Positions 1 to 8,085 of a stretch of 62,146 bases of DNA are shown one piece after another. The stretch lies in the NCBI GenBank assembly GCA_030148645.1, contig JASBTB010000032.1:1-62146 (forward strand), written 5' to 3'. Under the pieces are notes generated by a model. That model saw only the letters and a program-made list of their open reading frames with translations. It was not told where the DNA came from and did not search any database. This DNA comes from Demequina sp. (GTDB lineage: Bacteria; Actinomycetota; Actinomycetes; Actinomycetales; Demequinaceae). Within the stretch, counting starts at the first letter, position 1, and each line of letters opens with the position of its first letter. The translations under genes were made by a program, and so were the position numbers.

Positions 1-1
1 G

Positions 2-904
2 CGTAGCGCGGCACGGGTGGCGGCCCAGTCCCGTCACGGCGATCTGGCGCTGGGGGTGGTCTCGCTAGGGGACGCCGATCCGCTCAGGGCCGTCCACGTG
101 CGCGATGCGCTCGCCGAGCGCATCGACCAAGGCCGGATCGATACCCGCCACCGCCGCACCAGGGACGGCCGCGTGATGCTCGTGGGCTCTGGGCCGGGGG
201 CCGATGACCTCATCACGGTGCGAGGCATGCGAGCGCTCACAGAAGCGGATGTGGTGATCGCCGATCGCCTCGCCGCCACGGGTCTACTCGAACGCCTGCC
301 CGTCGACGTGGAAGTCATCGACGTCGGCAAGTCTCGCGACAACCATCCCGTGCCCCAACACCAGATCAACACCCTGGTGGTGGACCGTGCCCGGGCAGGC
401 AAGTGCGTCGTGCGCCTCAAGGGCGGCGACCCGTTCGTCTTTGGGCGCGGCGGCGAGGAGGTCCATGCGTGCCTGGAGGCGGGGGTCAGCGTCGAGGTGG
501 TGCCGGGGGTCAGTTCGGCCCTTGGACTGCCCACTTTGGCGTGGATACCGGTCACCCAACGCTCCGTCGCCGCGACCGTCGTGATTACGTCGGGCCACGC
601 TGGCCCCGACGCCACGGCGAAGGCGGCAATGGCCGCGGGCGCCACGGTGGTGGCGCTCATGGCCGTCCACCATCTTCACGAGTTTGTGACCGCGGGCCTG
701 AGCGCGGGCGCCTCGCCCGACACGCCCGTCGCGATCATCGAGAGCGGCTCCACGCCCCGGGAGCGCATCACACGCGCCACACTGGCACGCGTCAGTCTTA
801 TTGCGGACGAAACGGGCGTGAAACCTCCTGCGGTTATCGTCATCGGAGACGTCGCGCAACCGGGGCTCCTTGCCTCAGAGGTAGCTCGGACCGCACGCCC
901 GTAG
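2..904 (+). CDS. cysG: Siroheme synthase CysG-type / uroporphyrinogen-III C-methyltransferase, 5' truncated by window edge
   Basis: The reading frame is open to the left edge, so the start is missing. The first ~50 residues look like the tail of a precorrin-2 dehydrogenase/ferrochelatase domain. A complete uroporphyrinogen-III C-methyltransferase (tetrapyrrole methylase) domain then starts near nt 170: VGSGPG glycine-rich loop, GGDPFVFGRGGEE signature near nt 420, and conserved PGVSSALG. The enzyme uses S-adenosylmethionine to methylate uroporphyrinogen III to precorrin-2 in the cytosol. The downstream chelatase gene starts 23 nt after the stop, so the pair is probably one siroheme operon. 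The N-terminal domain assignment is inference because most of it lies outside. Confidence 0.88.
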   Translation, partial: RSAARVAAQSRHGDLALGVVSLGDADPLRAVHVRDALAERIDQGRIDTRHRRTRDGRVMLVGSGPGADDLITVRGMRALTEADVVIADRLAATGLLERLPVDVEVIDVGKSRDNHPVPQHQINTLVVDRARAGKCVVRLKGGDPFVFGRGGEEVHACLEAGVSVEVVPGVSSALGLPTLAWIPVTQRSVAATVVITSGHAGPDATAKAAMAAGATVVALMAVHHLHEFVTAGLSAGASPDTPVAIIESGSTPRERITRATLARVSLIADETGVKPPAVIVIGDVAQPGLLASEVARTARP

Positions 905-927
905 GGAAGTCCGGAGGTGAACATGCT

Positions 928-1632
928 GTGAGACAGGCGCCGATTCTCATCGGTTGTGCCCATGGAACGGCCTCTGAGGAGGGGCAGGCCGCGGTACGCG
1001 AGCTCCTTGCGGCGGTGCGCGGTGCGATGCCCGATGTGGTGGTCAGGGAGGCGTACGTCGATGTGCACGGGCCGTTCCTTGACGACGTCATCGGACAGGT
1101 TCCCGTCCGCGCCGAGGGGCTGTCCGCCGTCGTCGTGCCACTGCTGTTGGCCAGTGGATACCACGTGTACCACGACATCTCCACGGCGGTGGACTCACGT
1201 CCAGACGTCGTGAGTACGCAAGCGCTCGGGCCCGACCCGCGATTGGTCGGCATCGTGCTTGACCGTCTGCGGGAGGCGCGCGTACCGCCCGACGCCACCT
1301 TGGTTCTGGCTGCCGCAGGGTCCTCCGATCCGCGTTCGCGGGCGGACACCGAGGCGGCGGCCGAGACCCTGCGTAGTGCGTGGGGTGGGCCGGTGCGGGT
1401 GGGCTTTGCCGCTGGTCACAGCCCATCGGTTGCCGACGCGGTGGCTCAAGCGCGCGAGTTTGGGGAGGGCGGCGCGGTCGCGGTCGCGTCTTTCCTCCTG
1501 GCACCGGGCGTGTTTCAGAAACGGTTGGGCGAGGTCGGCGCGGACCACGTGACCGGACCCCTCGCGCCTCACCCGGACCTGGCTGGCGTCGTGATGACGC
1601 GCTACCGCGAGTTGACCCTTGGGCATGATTGA
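928..1632 (+). CDS. Sirohydrochlorin chelatase (SirB/CbiX family)
   Basis: A 234-residue protein with the family's early GCAHGT motif (residues ~9-14) and a second half beginning PDATLVLAAAGSSDP, the internal duplication typical of CbiX/SirB. It inserts iron (or cobalt) into sirohydrochlorin. GTG at 928 is chosen because GGAGGTGA lies ~10 nt upstream and the HGT motif is then at the expected distance. The same frame stays open upstream to 403 but that part is the shadow of the preceding gene. Next to a CysG-type gene the substrate metal is more likely iron for siroheme, used by sulfite or nitrite reductases; cobalt cannot be excluded from sequence. Confidence 0.85.
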   Translation: MRQAPILIGCAHGTASEEGQAAVRELLAAVRGAMPDVVVREAYVDVHGPFLDDVIGQVPVRAEGLSAVVVPLLLASGYHVYHDISTAVDSRPDVVSTQALGPDPRLVGIVLDRLREARVPPDATLVLAAAGSSDPRSRADTEAAAETLRSAWGGPVRVGFAAGHSPSVADAVAQAREFGEGGAVAVASFLLAPGVFQKRLGEVGADHVTGPLAPHPDLAGVVMTRYRELTLGHD

Positions 1633-1810
1633 CCCTGTCGTGCGCGTGTCGGCGTAGCCGTTGGCGGTTTTCAGGCGCATCGGGCGCCATGAGATCGTTC
1701 GAGTGCGCGATCGCCCGATGTAGTAGCGCTGACAATGTGGAACCCCAGGTCGCTTGGCCGTGCCGACGCACCCCCGGCACGTGGCAGGTTTCAGCGAAGC
1801 AGCCGCGGCG
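1633..1810. other. Intergenic region between convergent genes
   Basis: No gene is supported in these 178 bases. They hold an inverted repeat of CATCGGGCG (1678-1686) and CGCCCGATG (1712-1720) with a 25-nt loop and no T-tract, which may act as a weak or factor-dependent terminator between the chelatase gene and the leftward regulator. Confidence 0.35.
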
Positions 1811-2470
1811 CTAGGCGAGATACAGACGGCATGCGCCCGCCTGAGCAAAAGGGTTCAGGCGTACCGCCGTGGCGGAAGCGCCCCGGGCGGCGAGCGCCCC
1901 CCGGGCCAGGCCCAGGTGCACCGCACACACGATGTCGGGTGCGGCGCGTACCGCGTCGAGCAGGGGGCACCGGCGTAGCGCAATGGAGCCGGTCGCGCTG
2001 TCGACCTCGGGCGCGAACCCCAGTTCGTCGAGCAGTGCCAGGACTGTGGCGTTGCTGGTGCTCGCGTCGTGGCGTGGCGCTAGGGCGAGTTCCGTGCCCC
2101 AGGCCTCGCCCGCCGCGATGGCATCTCGGCGCGGGTTGTCGCTCGTCGCGGCGATATGGCGTGCCAACGCACTGGCCAGGCCCACGTTGCCGCGCACCCT
2201 GGCATCGGGCTCCGCGTGGTGGGGGAGCGCCCGGTATGAGAATCCGGGGCGCCCACGGCCGACGGAGACGCCTGGGGTGCGCTCAAGGAGTCCTCGGTGG
2301 GCAAGCCCCTCGAGGTGCTTTCGCGCCGTGTTCTCGTGTAGCCCCAACTGGAGCGCGACCTGTGCCGCCGATGCCGCGGCGGTGCTGCGCTGCATCGCCT
2401 CGAGCACGCGCGCTCGCGGGTTCGACAGCGGCGGCTGCGCGGGGTTGAACCGCGATGGAGAGGGCCCCAT
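1811..2470 (-). CDS. SufR-like winged-helix transcriptional regulator
   Basis: A 219-residue protein. Residues ~15-80 form a winged helix-turn-helix (two-helix stretch around LQLGLHENTARKHLEGL). The C-terminal half carries a CP-x-LLDAVRAAPDIVCAVHLG stretch and a last Cys eight residues from a typical ...CRLYLA end, the pattern of SufR-type regulators that may bind an Fe-S cluster or metal. I start at the ATG at 2470 rather than the further upstream in-frame start at 2515, because the latter would place the probable operator inside the gene. It is divergent from the DUF2249/copper gene set, so it probably senses a redox, NO or metal signal and controls those genes. The ligand is unknown. Confidence 0.72.
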   Translation of the reverse strand: MGPSPSRFNPAQPPLSNPRARVLEAMQRSTAAASAAQVALQLGLHENTARKHLEGLAHRGLLERTPGVSVGRGRPGFSYRALPHHAEPDARVRGNVGLASALARHIAATSDNPRRDAIAAGEAWGTELALAPRHDASTSNATVLALLDELGFAPEVDSATGSIALRRCPLLDAVRAAPDIVCAVHLGLARGALAARGASATAVRLNPFAQAGACRLYLA

Positions 2471-2480
2471 ATTTTCCACG

Positions 2481-2495
2481 TAGTACAGTGTAGTA
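2481..2495. promoter_or_regulatory. Putative operator, imperfect palindrome between divergent genes
   Basis: TAGTACAGTGTAGTA agrees with its own reverse complement at 12 of 15 positions. It lies in the 65-bp gap between the regulator start (2470, minus) and the DUF2249 gene (2536, plus), the natural place for an autoregulatory site of the SufR-like protein. Function is inferred from position and symmetry only. Confidence 0.45.
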
Positions 2496-2535
2496 AATTG
2501 TGTACGAGACCGCACCGGATCGAAAAGGAACCTTC

Positions 2536-2871
2536 ATGACTCACTCAGCACCGGAGAATCTGCTCGCCGACACGGGAGTGTCCGCCACCGACGAGGCAGG
2601 TGGCTGCAGCGACGGCCAGTGCTCGTGCGGCGCCAACAACGCCGACGCGCCGGAGTTGGACGTCAAGAGCATTCCCGGGCCGGTGCGCCACACCGCGATC
2701 TTCGGGGCGCTCGAGTCGATCGCGCCCGGAGCGTCACTCATCCTGATCGCCCCGCACGAGCCCGTCCCGCTTCTCGAACAACTCGCCGCGGCGCAACCGG
2801 GCGTGTGGACGTCGACGATCGACCAGGCCGGACCCGAGGTCTGGCGCGTGCGCCTCACTCGCGCGTCGTAA
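2536..2871 (+). CDS. DUF2249 domain protein
   Basis: A 111-residue cytosolic protein. Residues ~45-110 match the DUF2249 layout: IPGPVRHTAIFGALESIAPG, then LILIAPHEPVPLLEQL, ending in a WRVRLTR strand. The N-terminal third is acidic and has a CSDGQCSCG cysteine cluster that could bind metal. ATG at 2536 is preceded by AAAAGGA at 2523-2529; the open frame further left has no such signal. DUF2249 proteins are commonly found near nitric-oxide and copper nitrite reductase genes, and the two genes downstream (5-nt gap, then overlap) fit that setting. No enzymatic role is established. Confidence 0.75.
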   Translation: MTHSAPENLLADTGVSATDEAGGCSDGQCSCGANNADAPELDVKSIPGPVRHTAIFGALESIAPGASLILIAPHEPVPLLEQLAAAQPGVWTSTIDQAGPEVWRVRLTRAS

Positions 2872-2875
2872 CACC

Positions 2876-3988
2876 ATGGCGGTCCGTGCGGCCCACGTGG
2901 GGCGCACCGCTACCGGATGGCGCGTGGGGATCGCACTGGCCGCTGTGGTCGCGCTCCTGGCGGGCCTCAATGGCGGACTGCAACTGCTGGGGCTCGACGC
3001 GCCCGTGACGTCGGGGCGCTTGCCGCAGGTACACGCTGTGGTGCTCACGCTCGGCTTTGTCGGCACGGTCATAGCGCTCGAGCGAGCCGTCGCGCTCGCA
3101 TCCAGGGCGGCGTGTGCCGCGCCAGCGCTACTCGCCATCGGCGCATTGTCGCTCGTCTTACCCGTGCCGCTGGTCCTCGCCAAGGCGTTTCTCCTAGCGG
3201 GCACGCTCGGGCTCGTATTCGTGTATGTGCGGTTGTGGAGGCGCCAGCGCGATCACGCGGTGTTGATTTCCGCGCTGGGGGCCGTGCTCGCGGTGGGTGC
3301 GAACATCCTGTGGTGGGGGCAGTTGCCCGTGCCACTCCTGCTTCCGTGGCTCGTCGGATTCGTGGTGCTCACGATTGCGGGCGAACGGCTCGAGCTCGCA
3401 AGGGTCGCCATTCCTGCCTCCGGTGAGACGGCTCTGGTCGCGGGCGCGGCCAGCATCGTCGTCGCCGCCATCGCGTCGCTACTGTGGCCCTATGGGGGAG
3501 TGGTCGGCTTCGGCGCGGCTGTACTGGCGCTGCTGGTCGTCTTGGTGCGCTACGACGTCGCGCGTCGCACCGTCCGCTCGCGAGGCCTGGCCCGGTACAT
3601 GGCCGCAGGGATGCTGGCCGCATACGGCTGGCTCGCCGTGGCTGGCGTCATCTGGCTGGTGGCAGGCCCCGCCTACCAAGGGGCACGTCTCGACGTCGTC
3701 GTCCACGCCGTATTCCTGGGCTTCGCCTTTTCGACGATCATGGCCCACGCCCCCGTGATCCTTCCGGCAATCACGCGCGGGGCCGTGGCGTACCGGTACG
3801 TCCTGTGGGTGCCCGTCGCAGCACTTCAGGCCGCGTTGATCCTGCGCCTAGTCGTGGGAGACGGGTTTGGTGTCGAAAGCGCATGGCGCGTGGGAGGCGT
3901 GGCGGGAGTGGCGGCACTCCTGCTGTTCCTCGCGACGGTGGCAGCCATGATGCTCCATGCGGGCCTTGCCAAGAACACGGTGTCGTGA
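2876..3988 (+). CDS. Multi-pass membrane protein, NnrS-like (tentative)
   Basis: A 370-residue integral membrane protein with about 10-12 hydrophobic segments and few charged loops. Motifs of note are QVHAVVLTLGFVGTVIALERAVAL (residues ~44-67) and HAVFLGFAFSTIMAHAPVILPAI (~270-292). Conserved His in membrane segments is reminiscent of the haem/copper NnrS family involved in nitrosative stress, but this is a style match, not a domain hit. It starts 5 nt after the DUF2249 gene and its TGA overlaps the ATG of the next gene (ATGA), so it is translationally coupled to the cupredoxin membrane protein. Confidence 0.6.
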   Translation: MAVRAAHVGRTATGWRVGIALAAVVALLAGLNGGLQLLGLDAPVTSGRLPQVHAVVLTLGFVGTVIALERAVALASRAACAAPALLAIGALSLVLPVPLVLAKAFLLAGTLGLVFVYVRLWRRQRDHAVLISALGAVLAVGANILWWGQLPVPLLLPWLVGFVVLTIAGERLELARVAIPASGETALVAGAASIVVAAIASLLWPYGGVVGFGAAVLALLVVLVRYDVARRTVRSRGLARYMAAGMLAAYGWLAVAGVIWLVAGPAYQGARLDVVVHAVFLGFAFSTIMAHAPVILPAITRGAVAYRYVLWVPVAALQAALILRLVVGDGFGVESAWRVGGVAGVAALLLFLATVAAMMLHAGLAKNTVS

Positions 3989-5685
3989 TGGCGAAGAGAC
4001 GAGGCTTCTCTGCGCTACGCGACATCCCTACCGTGCTGTGGCTCGTCGCGACGGTCGTGGTGGCGCTCGCCCATACGTCCGTTCCGGTGCCGCGGTGGCT
4101 CATGATTCACCTTCTGTTGCTTGGTGCGGTCAGTCATTCGATTCTGGTGTGGAGTCAACACTTCGCCGACGCGCTCTTGCGTACGCGGCCGCCACGCCAC
4201 CGGCTCGCTCGCATGGGAGTGCGGCTGGGCCTACTCAACGCGGGCGCCGTCCTGGTCGTGGGTGGCGTGGTGCTCGCCCGATGGGGGGTGACCGTCACGG
4301 GTGCGGCGGCGATCATCGTCGCCAGCGGCACCCATACCGCACTGTTGGTGCGCCAGATTCGCAGGTCGCTGCCCGCACGATTCGCGCCGACGGTACGTTT
4401 CTATGTGGTCGCGGCCGTGCTGCTCGTCCTGGGCGCGGCCATCGGCGCGATCCTGGCACGGGACATTTCGCAGGCCCTGCACGAGCGCCTCCAGGTGGCG
4501 CACGTCACACTCAACGTGCTCGGGTGGATCGGGATGACCGTGCTGGGGACCCTGATCACGCTGTGGCCCACCGTGCTCGGCACTCGCATCGAGCAAGGTT
4601 GCGCCGCGATGGCGATCAGGGCACTGCCGGTACTCACGGCTGGCGTCGTCTTCGCGGCATTGGGCGCCGTCGTCAACCAGCGTTGGTGGGTCACGATCGG
4701 GGTGGTGGCGTACCTCGTCGGGGTGGGGATGGTGGCCAGGGGACTGGTGTCTCATGCGTGGAGGCGACCCCCCGTCACGTACGCGACGCTCTCCATCGCG
4801 TCGGGCCTGCTGTGGGGAGCTGGCAGTCTTGGGGTGATTGCGTGGGCCAGCGCGAGCGCGCCCACGTGGACTGCCTTGGCGGGAACCTTCGATTCCGTCG
4901 CGCCCTTGCTCGCCGCGGGCTTCGCCGCTCAGGTGTTGGTGGGTGCGCTGTCCTTCCTGATTCCCGCCGTCCTTGGGGGAGGCCCGGCGAGTGCCCGCGT
5001 GTCGCATCGAGAGTTCGACAGGGGGGCTCAGTTGCGTATTGTCGTGATCAACGGGGGGCTGGCAGTGTGGGCGGTGGCAGTTCCCGCAGCGGTACGCGTC
5101 GCATCGTCCATGGCGGTATTGGCCGCGTTCGCCGCGTTCCTCGTGTTACTCGTGCGCGCGACCCGAGCATGGCGGTTGAGCCGCGAGGCCGCTCAGGGTC
5201 TCGTCACGCCGGGTTCCACGGGGTCGGGTGCGACGCCAGTGACGGTGCCGTGGCATGCGCGACCTCGGGGCCAACGCGCGGGGCTGGCCGCGACGGGACT
5301 CGCGATCGTCGCGCTCGTGGTCGCCATCGGCGTTGCCCTGGACCCCGCACCCTTCGCAGCCGCGGCCAACGCGGGGCCACTGGATGCGGCGGCGGTGCCC
5401 ACCGGTCGCACGGTCGAGGTACGAGTGAATGCCGCGGACATGCGCTTCACCCCCGACACGATCACTGTCGATCCCGGCGACCGCCTGATTGTCACGGTGG
5501 ACAACGCCGACGCCACACACGTCCACGATCTGGTGCTCGACTCGGGGGACACCACAGCCAGGCTCGTGCCGGGGCAGATCGAAGTGCTCGACGTTGGCCT
5601 CGTGGGCCGGAACGCGCAGGGATGGTGCTCCGTGCTTGGACACCGATCGATGGGAATGGTGCTGTCGATCGATGTCACGGGCTAG
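3988..5685 (+). CDS. Membrane protein with C-terminal type-1 copper cupredoxin domain
   Basis: A 565-residue protein: residues 1-~450 are ~10-12 transmembrane segments with HLLLLGAVSHSILVWSQHFADALLR near the start and HVTLNVLGWIGMTVLGTLITLWP in the middle. Residues ~470-565 form a cupredoxin domain with type-1 copper ligands visible as the His of HDL and C-x4-H-x4-M in CSVLGHRSMGM. Where a multicopper oxidase would have HCH, this has W-C-S, so trinuclear-site histidines are absent. The membrane part resembles the N-terminal part of long actinobacterial NirK-like proteins, but the two catalytic NirK domains are missing. It probably transfers electrons or handles copper/NO at the outer membrane face; substrate unknown. 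Confidence 0.68.
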   Translation: MAKRRGFSALRDIPTVLWLVATVVVALAHTSVPVPRWLMIHLLLLGAVSHSILVWSQHFADALLRTRPPRHRLARMGVRLGLLNAGAVLVVGGVVLARWGVTVTGAAAIIVASGTHTALLVRQIRRSLPARFAPTVRFYVVAAVLLVLGAAIGAILARDISQALHERLQVAHVTLNVLGWIGMTVLGTLITLWPTVLGTRIEQGCAAMAIRALPVLTAGVVFAALGAVVNQRWWVTIGVVAYLVGVGMVARGLVSHAWRRPPVTYATLSIASGLLWGAGSLGVIAWASASAPTWTALAGTFDSVAPLLAAGFAAQVLVGALSFLIPAVLGGGPASARVSHREFDRGAQLRIVVINGGLAVWAVAVPAAVRVASSMAVLAAFAAFLVLLVRATRAWRLSREAAQGLVTPGSTGSGATPVTVPWHARPRGQRAGLAATGLAIVALVVAIGVALDPAPFAAAANAGPLDAAAVPTGRTVEVRVNAADMRFTPDTITVDPGDRLIVTVDNADATHVHDLVLDSGDTTARLVPGQIEVLDVGLVGRNAQGWCSVLGHRSMGMVLSIDVTG

Positions 5686-5878
5686 GCGTTCGGGCTCGTG
5701 ACCCTCAACGACGTGGGTGTTGCTCGGGCCCCTCATGGCTGGGCGTTCGCTGTATGCAGTCCCAATACGCCCGGCGGGGTGTTTATACTCCTGGGCGTGT
5801 GCGGGCGTCCGAGACGGTGAGTTGCCCGGGTTCATGGTCTAGTGAGGACAGTCCGCGCTAGGGTAGTTCGCACCTGGG
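5686..5878. other. Intergenic region between convergent genes
   Basis: 193 bases with no supported gene. A TTTATACT stretch near 5780 could be a -10 element, but no reading frame follows it on the plus strand, so a small RNA is possible but unproven. Confidence 0.25.
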
Positions 5879-6400
5879 CTACGCGGAGGAGTGGTCGTCG
5901 TCGTCGAGTGTGTCGTTGAGCTCGTTGTAGAGCATTGCATGGACCTTTGCCACGTGCGGGATGTCGTCGAACTCAAGTGGCTCGTCTGAGGCTGACTCGA
6001 CGATCAGCGTGCCGGTGCGGAACATCCGGTCGATGAGGCTATGGCGAAACTGCACCGAGTTGATGCGCGCCATGGGAATGTCGATTCCGGTCTTCGTGAA
6101 TACTCCCGTGCGGAACATGAGCCGGCGATTCGTGATGGCGAAGTGCGTGGTGGCCCATCTTGCGAGCGGAGCGATGGTCCACCAGGAGAATGCTGTCAGC
6201 CATGCGACACCCAGCGCGATCCCAAGAACCCACCGCCAGAGCGAGTCCACATCCCGGCCCTGGAGCAACACCAGGAGTGTTACTGAGGCCGCGGTGCTCA
6301 CCACGGCGACGACGATGGCGCCCAGGATCGTCTTCCAGTGCTTGTGTCGATGCAGCAGCAGTTCTTCGTCTGGAGCGAGTCCGTCTTCCATGATTCCCAT
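5879..6400 (-). CDS. PH domain-containing membrane protein (bPH2/YdbS-like)
   Basis: A 173-residue protein with two transmembrane helices (residues ~25-50 and ~58-80) followed by a bacterial pleckstrin-homology domain. The stretch TNRRLMFRTGVFTKTGIDIP, then MARINSVQFRHSLIDRMF and GTLIVESAS, is typical of bPH2. The acidic C-terminus is DDDDHSSA. ATG at 6400 is preferred; ATG at 6391 is equally possible. Function in such proteins is not known beyond a membrane role. It is divergent from the ATP-grasp gene, with about 100 bp shared as promoter region. Confidence 0.8.
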   Translation of the reverse strand: MGIMEDGLAPDEELLLHRHKHWKTILGAIVVAVVSTAASVTLLVLLQGRDVDSLWRWVLGIALGVAWLTAFSWWTIAPLARWATTHFAITNRRLMFRTGVFTKTGIDIPMARINSVQFRHSLIDRMFRTGTLIVESASDEPLEFDDIPHVAKVHAMLYNELNDTLDDDDHSSA

Positions 6401-6489
6401 GAGGCAGAAACTATCAGCGCGCCCGAGCGGGCGGAAGGGACCTCGCAAAGCGACCGCGGACGTGAAACGCGGCGGATACCTGACGCAGA

Positions 6490-6495
6490 TACCCT
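6490..6495 (+). promoter_or_regulatory. -10 element of a likely leaderless promoter (ATP-grasp operon)
   Basis: TACCCT ends 6 nt before the ATG at 6502 and there is no Shine-Dalgarno sequence, which places the transcription start at or next to the start codon. Confidence 0.5.
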
Positions 6496-6501
6496 GGGCA
6501 C

Positions 6502-8085
6502 ATGGCTGGCGACGCTACGACACCCTGGACTGGGTACTCGCCCGCCGCCGCGTGGGACGAGGCAGTCGACGTTCAGGGTGAGGTGAGGGAACCGTACGCG
6601 AAGGTCTACTCCGAGATCGAGAGGATGTCGGGCGAGGACCTCCAGGCCAGGGCGGAAGCGCTCGCCAACACGTATCTTGCCCAGGGTGTGACGTTCGACC
6701 ACGCGGGCGAGGAGCGGCCATTCCCGCTCGATATCGTGCCCCGTGTAGTGGGCGCAGACGAATGGGAGATCATCTCGCCGGGCGTCGCTCAGCGGGTGCG
6801 GACGCTCGAGGCGTTCCTCGCGGATGTGTACGGGTCTCAGCGGTGCGTCACGGACGGCATCATCCCGCGGCGCCTCATCACTACGTCCCAATACTTCCAC
6901 CGCGTGGTGGGTGCGGTCGATCCCGCCAACGGGGTGCGGGTGCACGTGTCGGGCATCGACCTGGTGCGCGACCACCACGGGATCTGGCGCGTGCTCGAAG
7001 ACAACGTGCGCGTGCCCTCGGGCGTGAGTTACGTGCTGTCCAACCGTCGCGCCATGAGCCAGATGTTCCCCGACCTGTTCGGCGCGATGGGCGTGCGGCC
7101 CGTGCTCGAGTACAGCCAGCGGCTGCGGTCCGCGCTCGCGAAGGCCGCGCCCGAAGGCGTCGAAGATCCGTCGATCGTGGTGCTGTCGCCCGGCGTGTTC
7201 AACTCCGCCTACTACGAGCACTCATTGCTGGCGCGCACCATGGGCGTCGAGCTCGTTGAGGGTCGCGACCTTGAGACCCACGCCGGCCGCGTGTACATGC
7301 GGACGACGGCGGGGCGGCGCCGCGTGGACGTCATCTACCGGCGGGTAGACGACGAATACCTCGACCCCGTGGTGTTTCGCCCCGACTCCGCCTTGGGTGC
7401 CCCTGGCATCGTCCACGCCGCCCGCTTGGGCAACGTCGCCATTGCCAACGCGATCGGCAACGGCGTGGCCGACGACAAGCTGATCTACACGTACATGCCA
7501 GAGCTCACGCGCTACTACCTGGGCGAGGAGCCGATCCTGCCCAACGTGGACACGTGGCGCCTCGAGGACCCTGAAGCGCTCGAGGAGGTCATGGATCGAT
7601 TCGACGAACTCGTGACCAAGCCGGTGGACGGGGCAGGAGGCAAGGGCGTGCTGATCGGCCCGGCCGCCTCCAAGAGCGAGCTCGAGGCCGCGCGCCAGCA
7701 CATCTTGGAGGATCCCCGCGGGTGGATTGCGCAGCCAGTCGTGCAGCTGTCCACCGTGCCCACGCTCACGTCCGAGGGGCTCGAGCCGCGTCACGTGGAC
7801 CTCAGGCCGTTCGCCATCAACGACGGCGACGACGTCTGGGTGCTGCCGGGCGGCCTCACCCGCGTGGCGCTGCAGCGCGGCCAACTCATCGTCAATTCCT
7901 CTCAAGGCGGCGGGTCCAAGGACACCTGGGTGCTGGGCGGGGTGCGCCACCGTGGCTCCGTGCCGCCTCCCGAGTCGCGCGTCGAGTTCGCGGGGGTGGA
8001 GCCGGTGCCGCAGTCAGCACACCCCGAGGATTACGTGCACGGGCAACAGCAAATGCAGCAGCAACAGCAGGGGTCGACATGCTGA
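6502..8085 (+). CDS. Circularly permuted ATP-grasp protein (DUF404/DUF407 family)
   Basis: A 527-residue cytosolic protein of the circularly permuted ATP-grasp type 2 family. Family signatures include the Asn/Asp-rich VLEDNVRVPSGVSYVLSNRRAM near residue 165, PVDGAGGKGVLIGP near 375 (ATP-binding loop) and a late WVLPGGLTRVAL. Members are predicted to form peptide or amide bonds using ATP and are encoded with alpha-E and transglutaminase-like partners, as here. The last 20 residues contain a glutamine tract (QQQMQQQQQ) encoded by a CAR-rich stretch at 8047-8070. The next gene's ATG overlaps the 3' end by 7 nt. Confidence 0.88.
   Translation: MAGDATTPWTGYSPAAAWDEAVDVQGEVREPYAKVYSEIERMSGEDLQARAEALANTYLAQGVTFDHAGEERPFPLDIVPRVVGADEWEIISPGVAQRVRTLEAFLADVYGSQRCVTDGIIPRRLITTSQYFHRVVGAVDPANGVRVHVSGIDLVRDHHGIWRVLEDNVRVPSGVSYVLSNRRAMSQMFPDLFGAMGVRPVLEYSQRLRSALAKAAPEGVEDPSIVVLSPGVFNSAYYEHSLLARTMGVELVEGRDLETHAGRVYMRTTAGRRRVDVIYRRVDDEYLDPVVFRPDSALGAPGIVHAARLGNVAIANAIGNGVADDKLIYTYMPELTRYYLGEEPILPNVDTWRLEDPEALEEVMDRFDELVTKPVDGAGGKGVLIGPAASKSELEAARQHILEDPRGWIAQPVVQLSTVPTLTSEGLEPRHVDLRPFAINDGDDVWVLPGGLTRVALQRGQLIVNSSQGGGSKDTWVLGGVRHRGSVPPPESRVEFAGVEPVPQSAHPEDYVHGQQQMQQQQQGSTC

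Noticed and set aside
403-927. Upstream extension of the SirB reading frame
   Set aside because: It overlaps the complete methyltransferase gene in another frame, has no family match and no start signal; GTG at 928 has a clear ribosome-binding site.
5820-5870. GAGGACAGTCC-like stretch resembling part of RNase P RNA
   Set aside because: Only about ten bases resemble the conserved block, and no other RNase P RNA regions or length fit.
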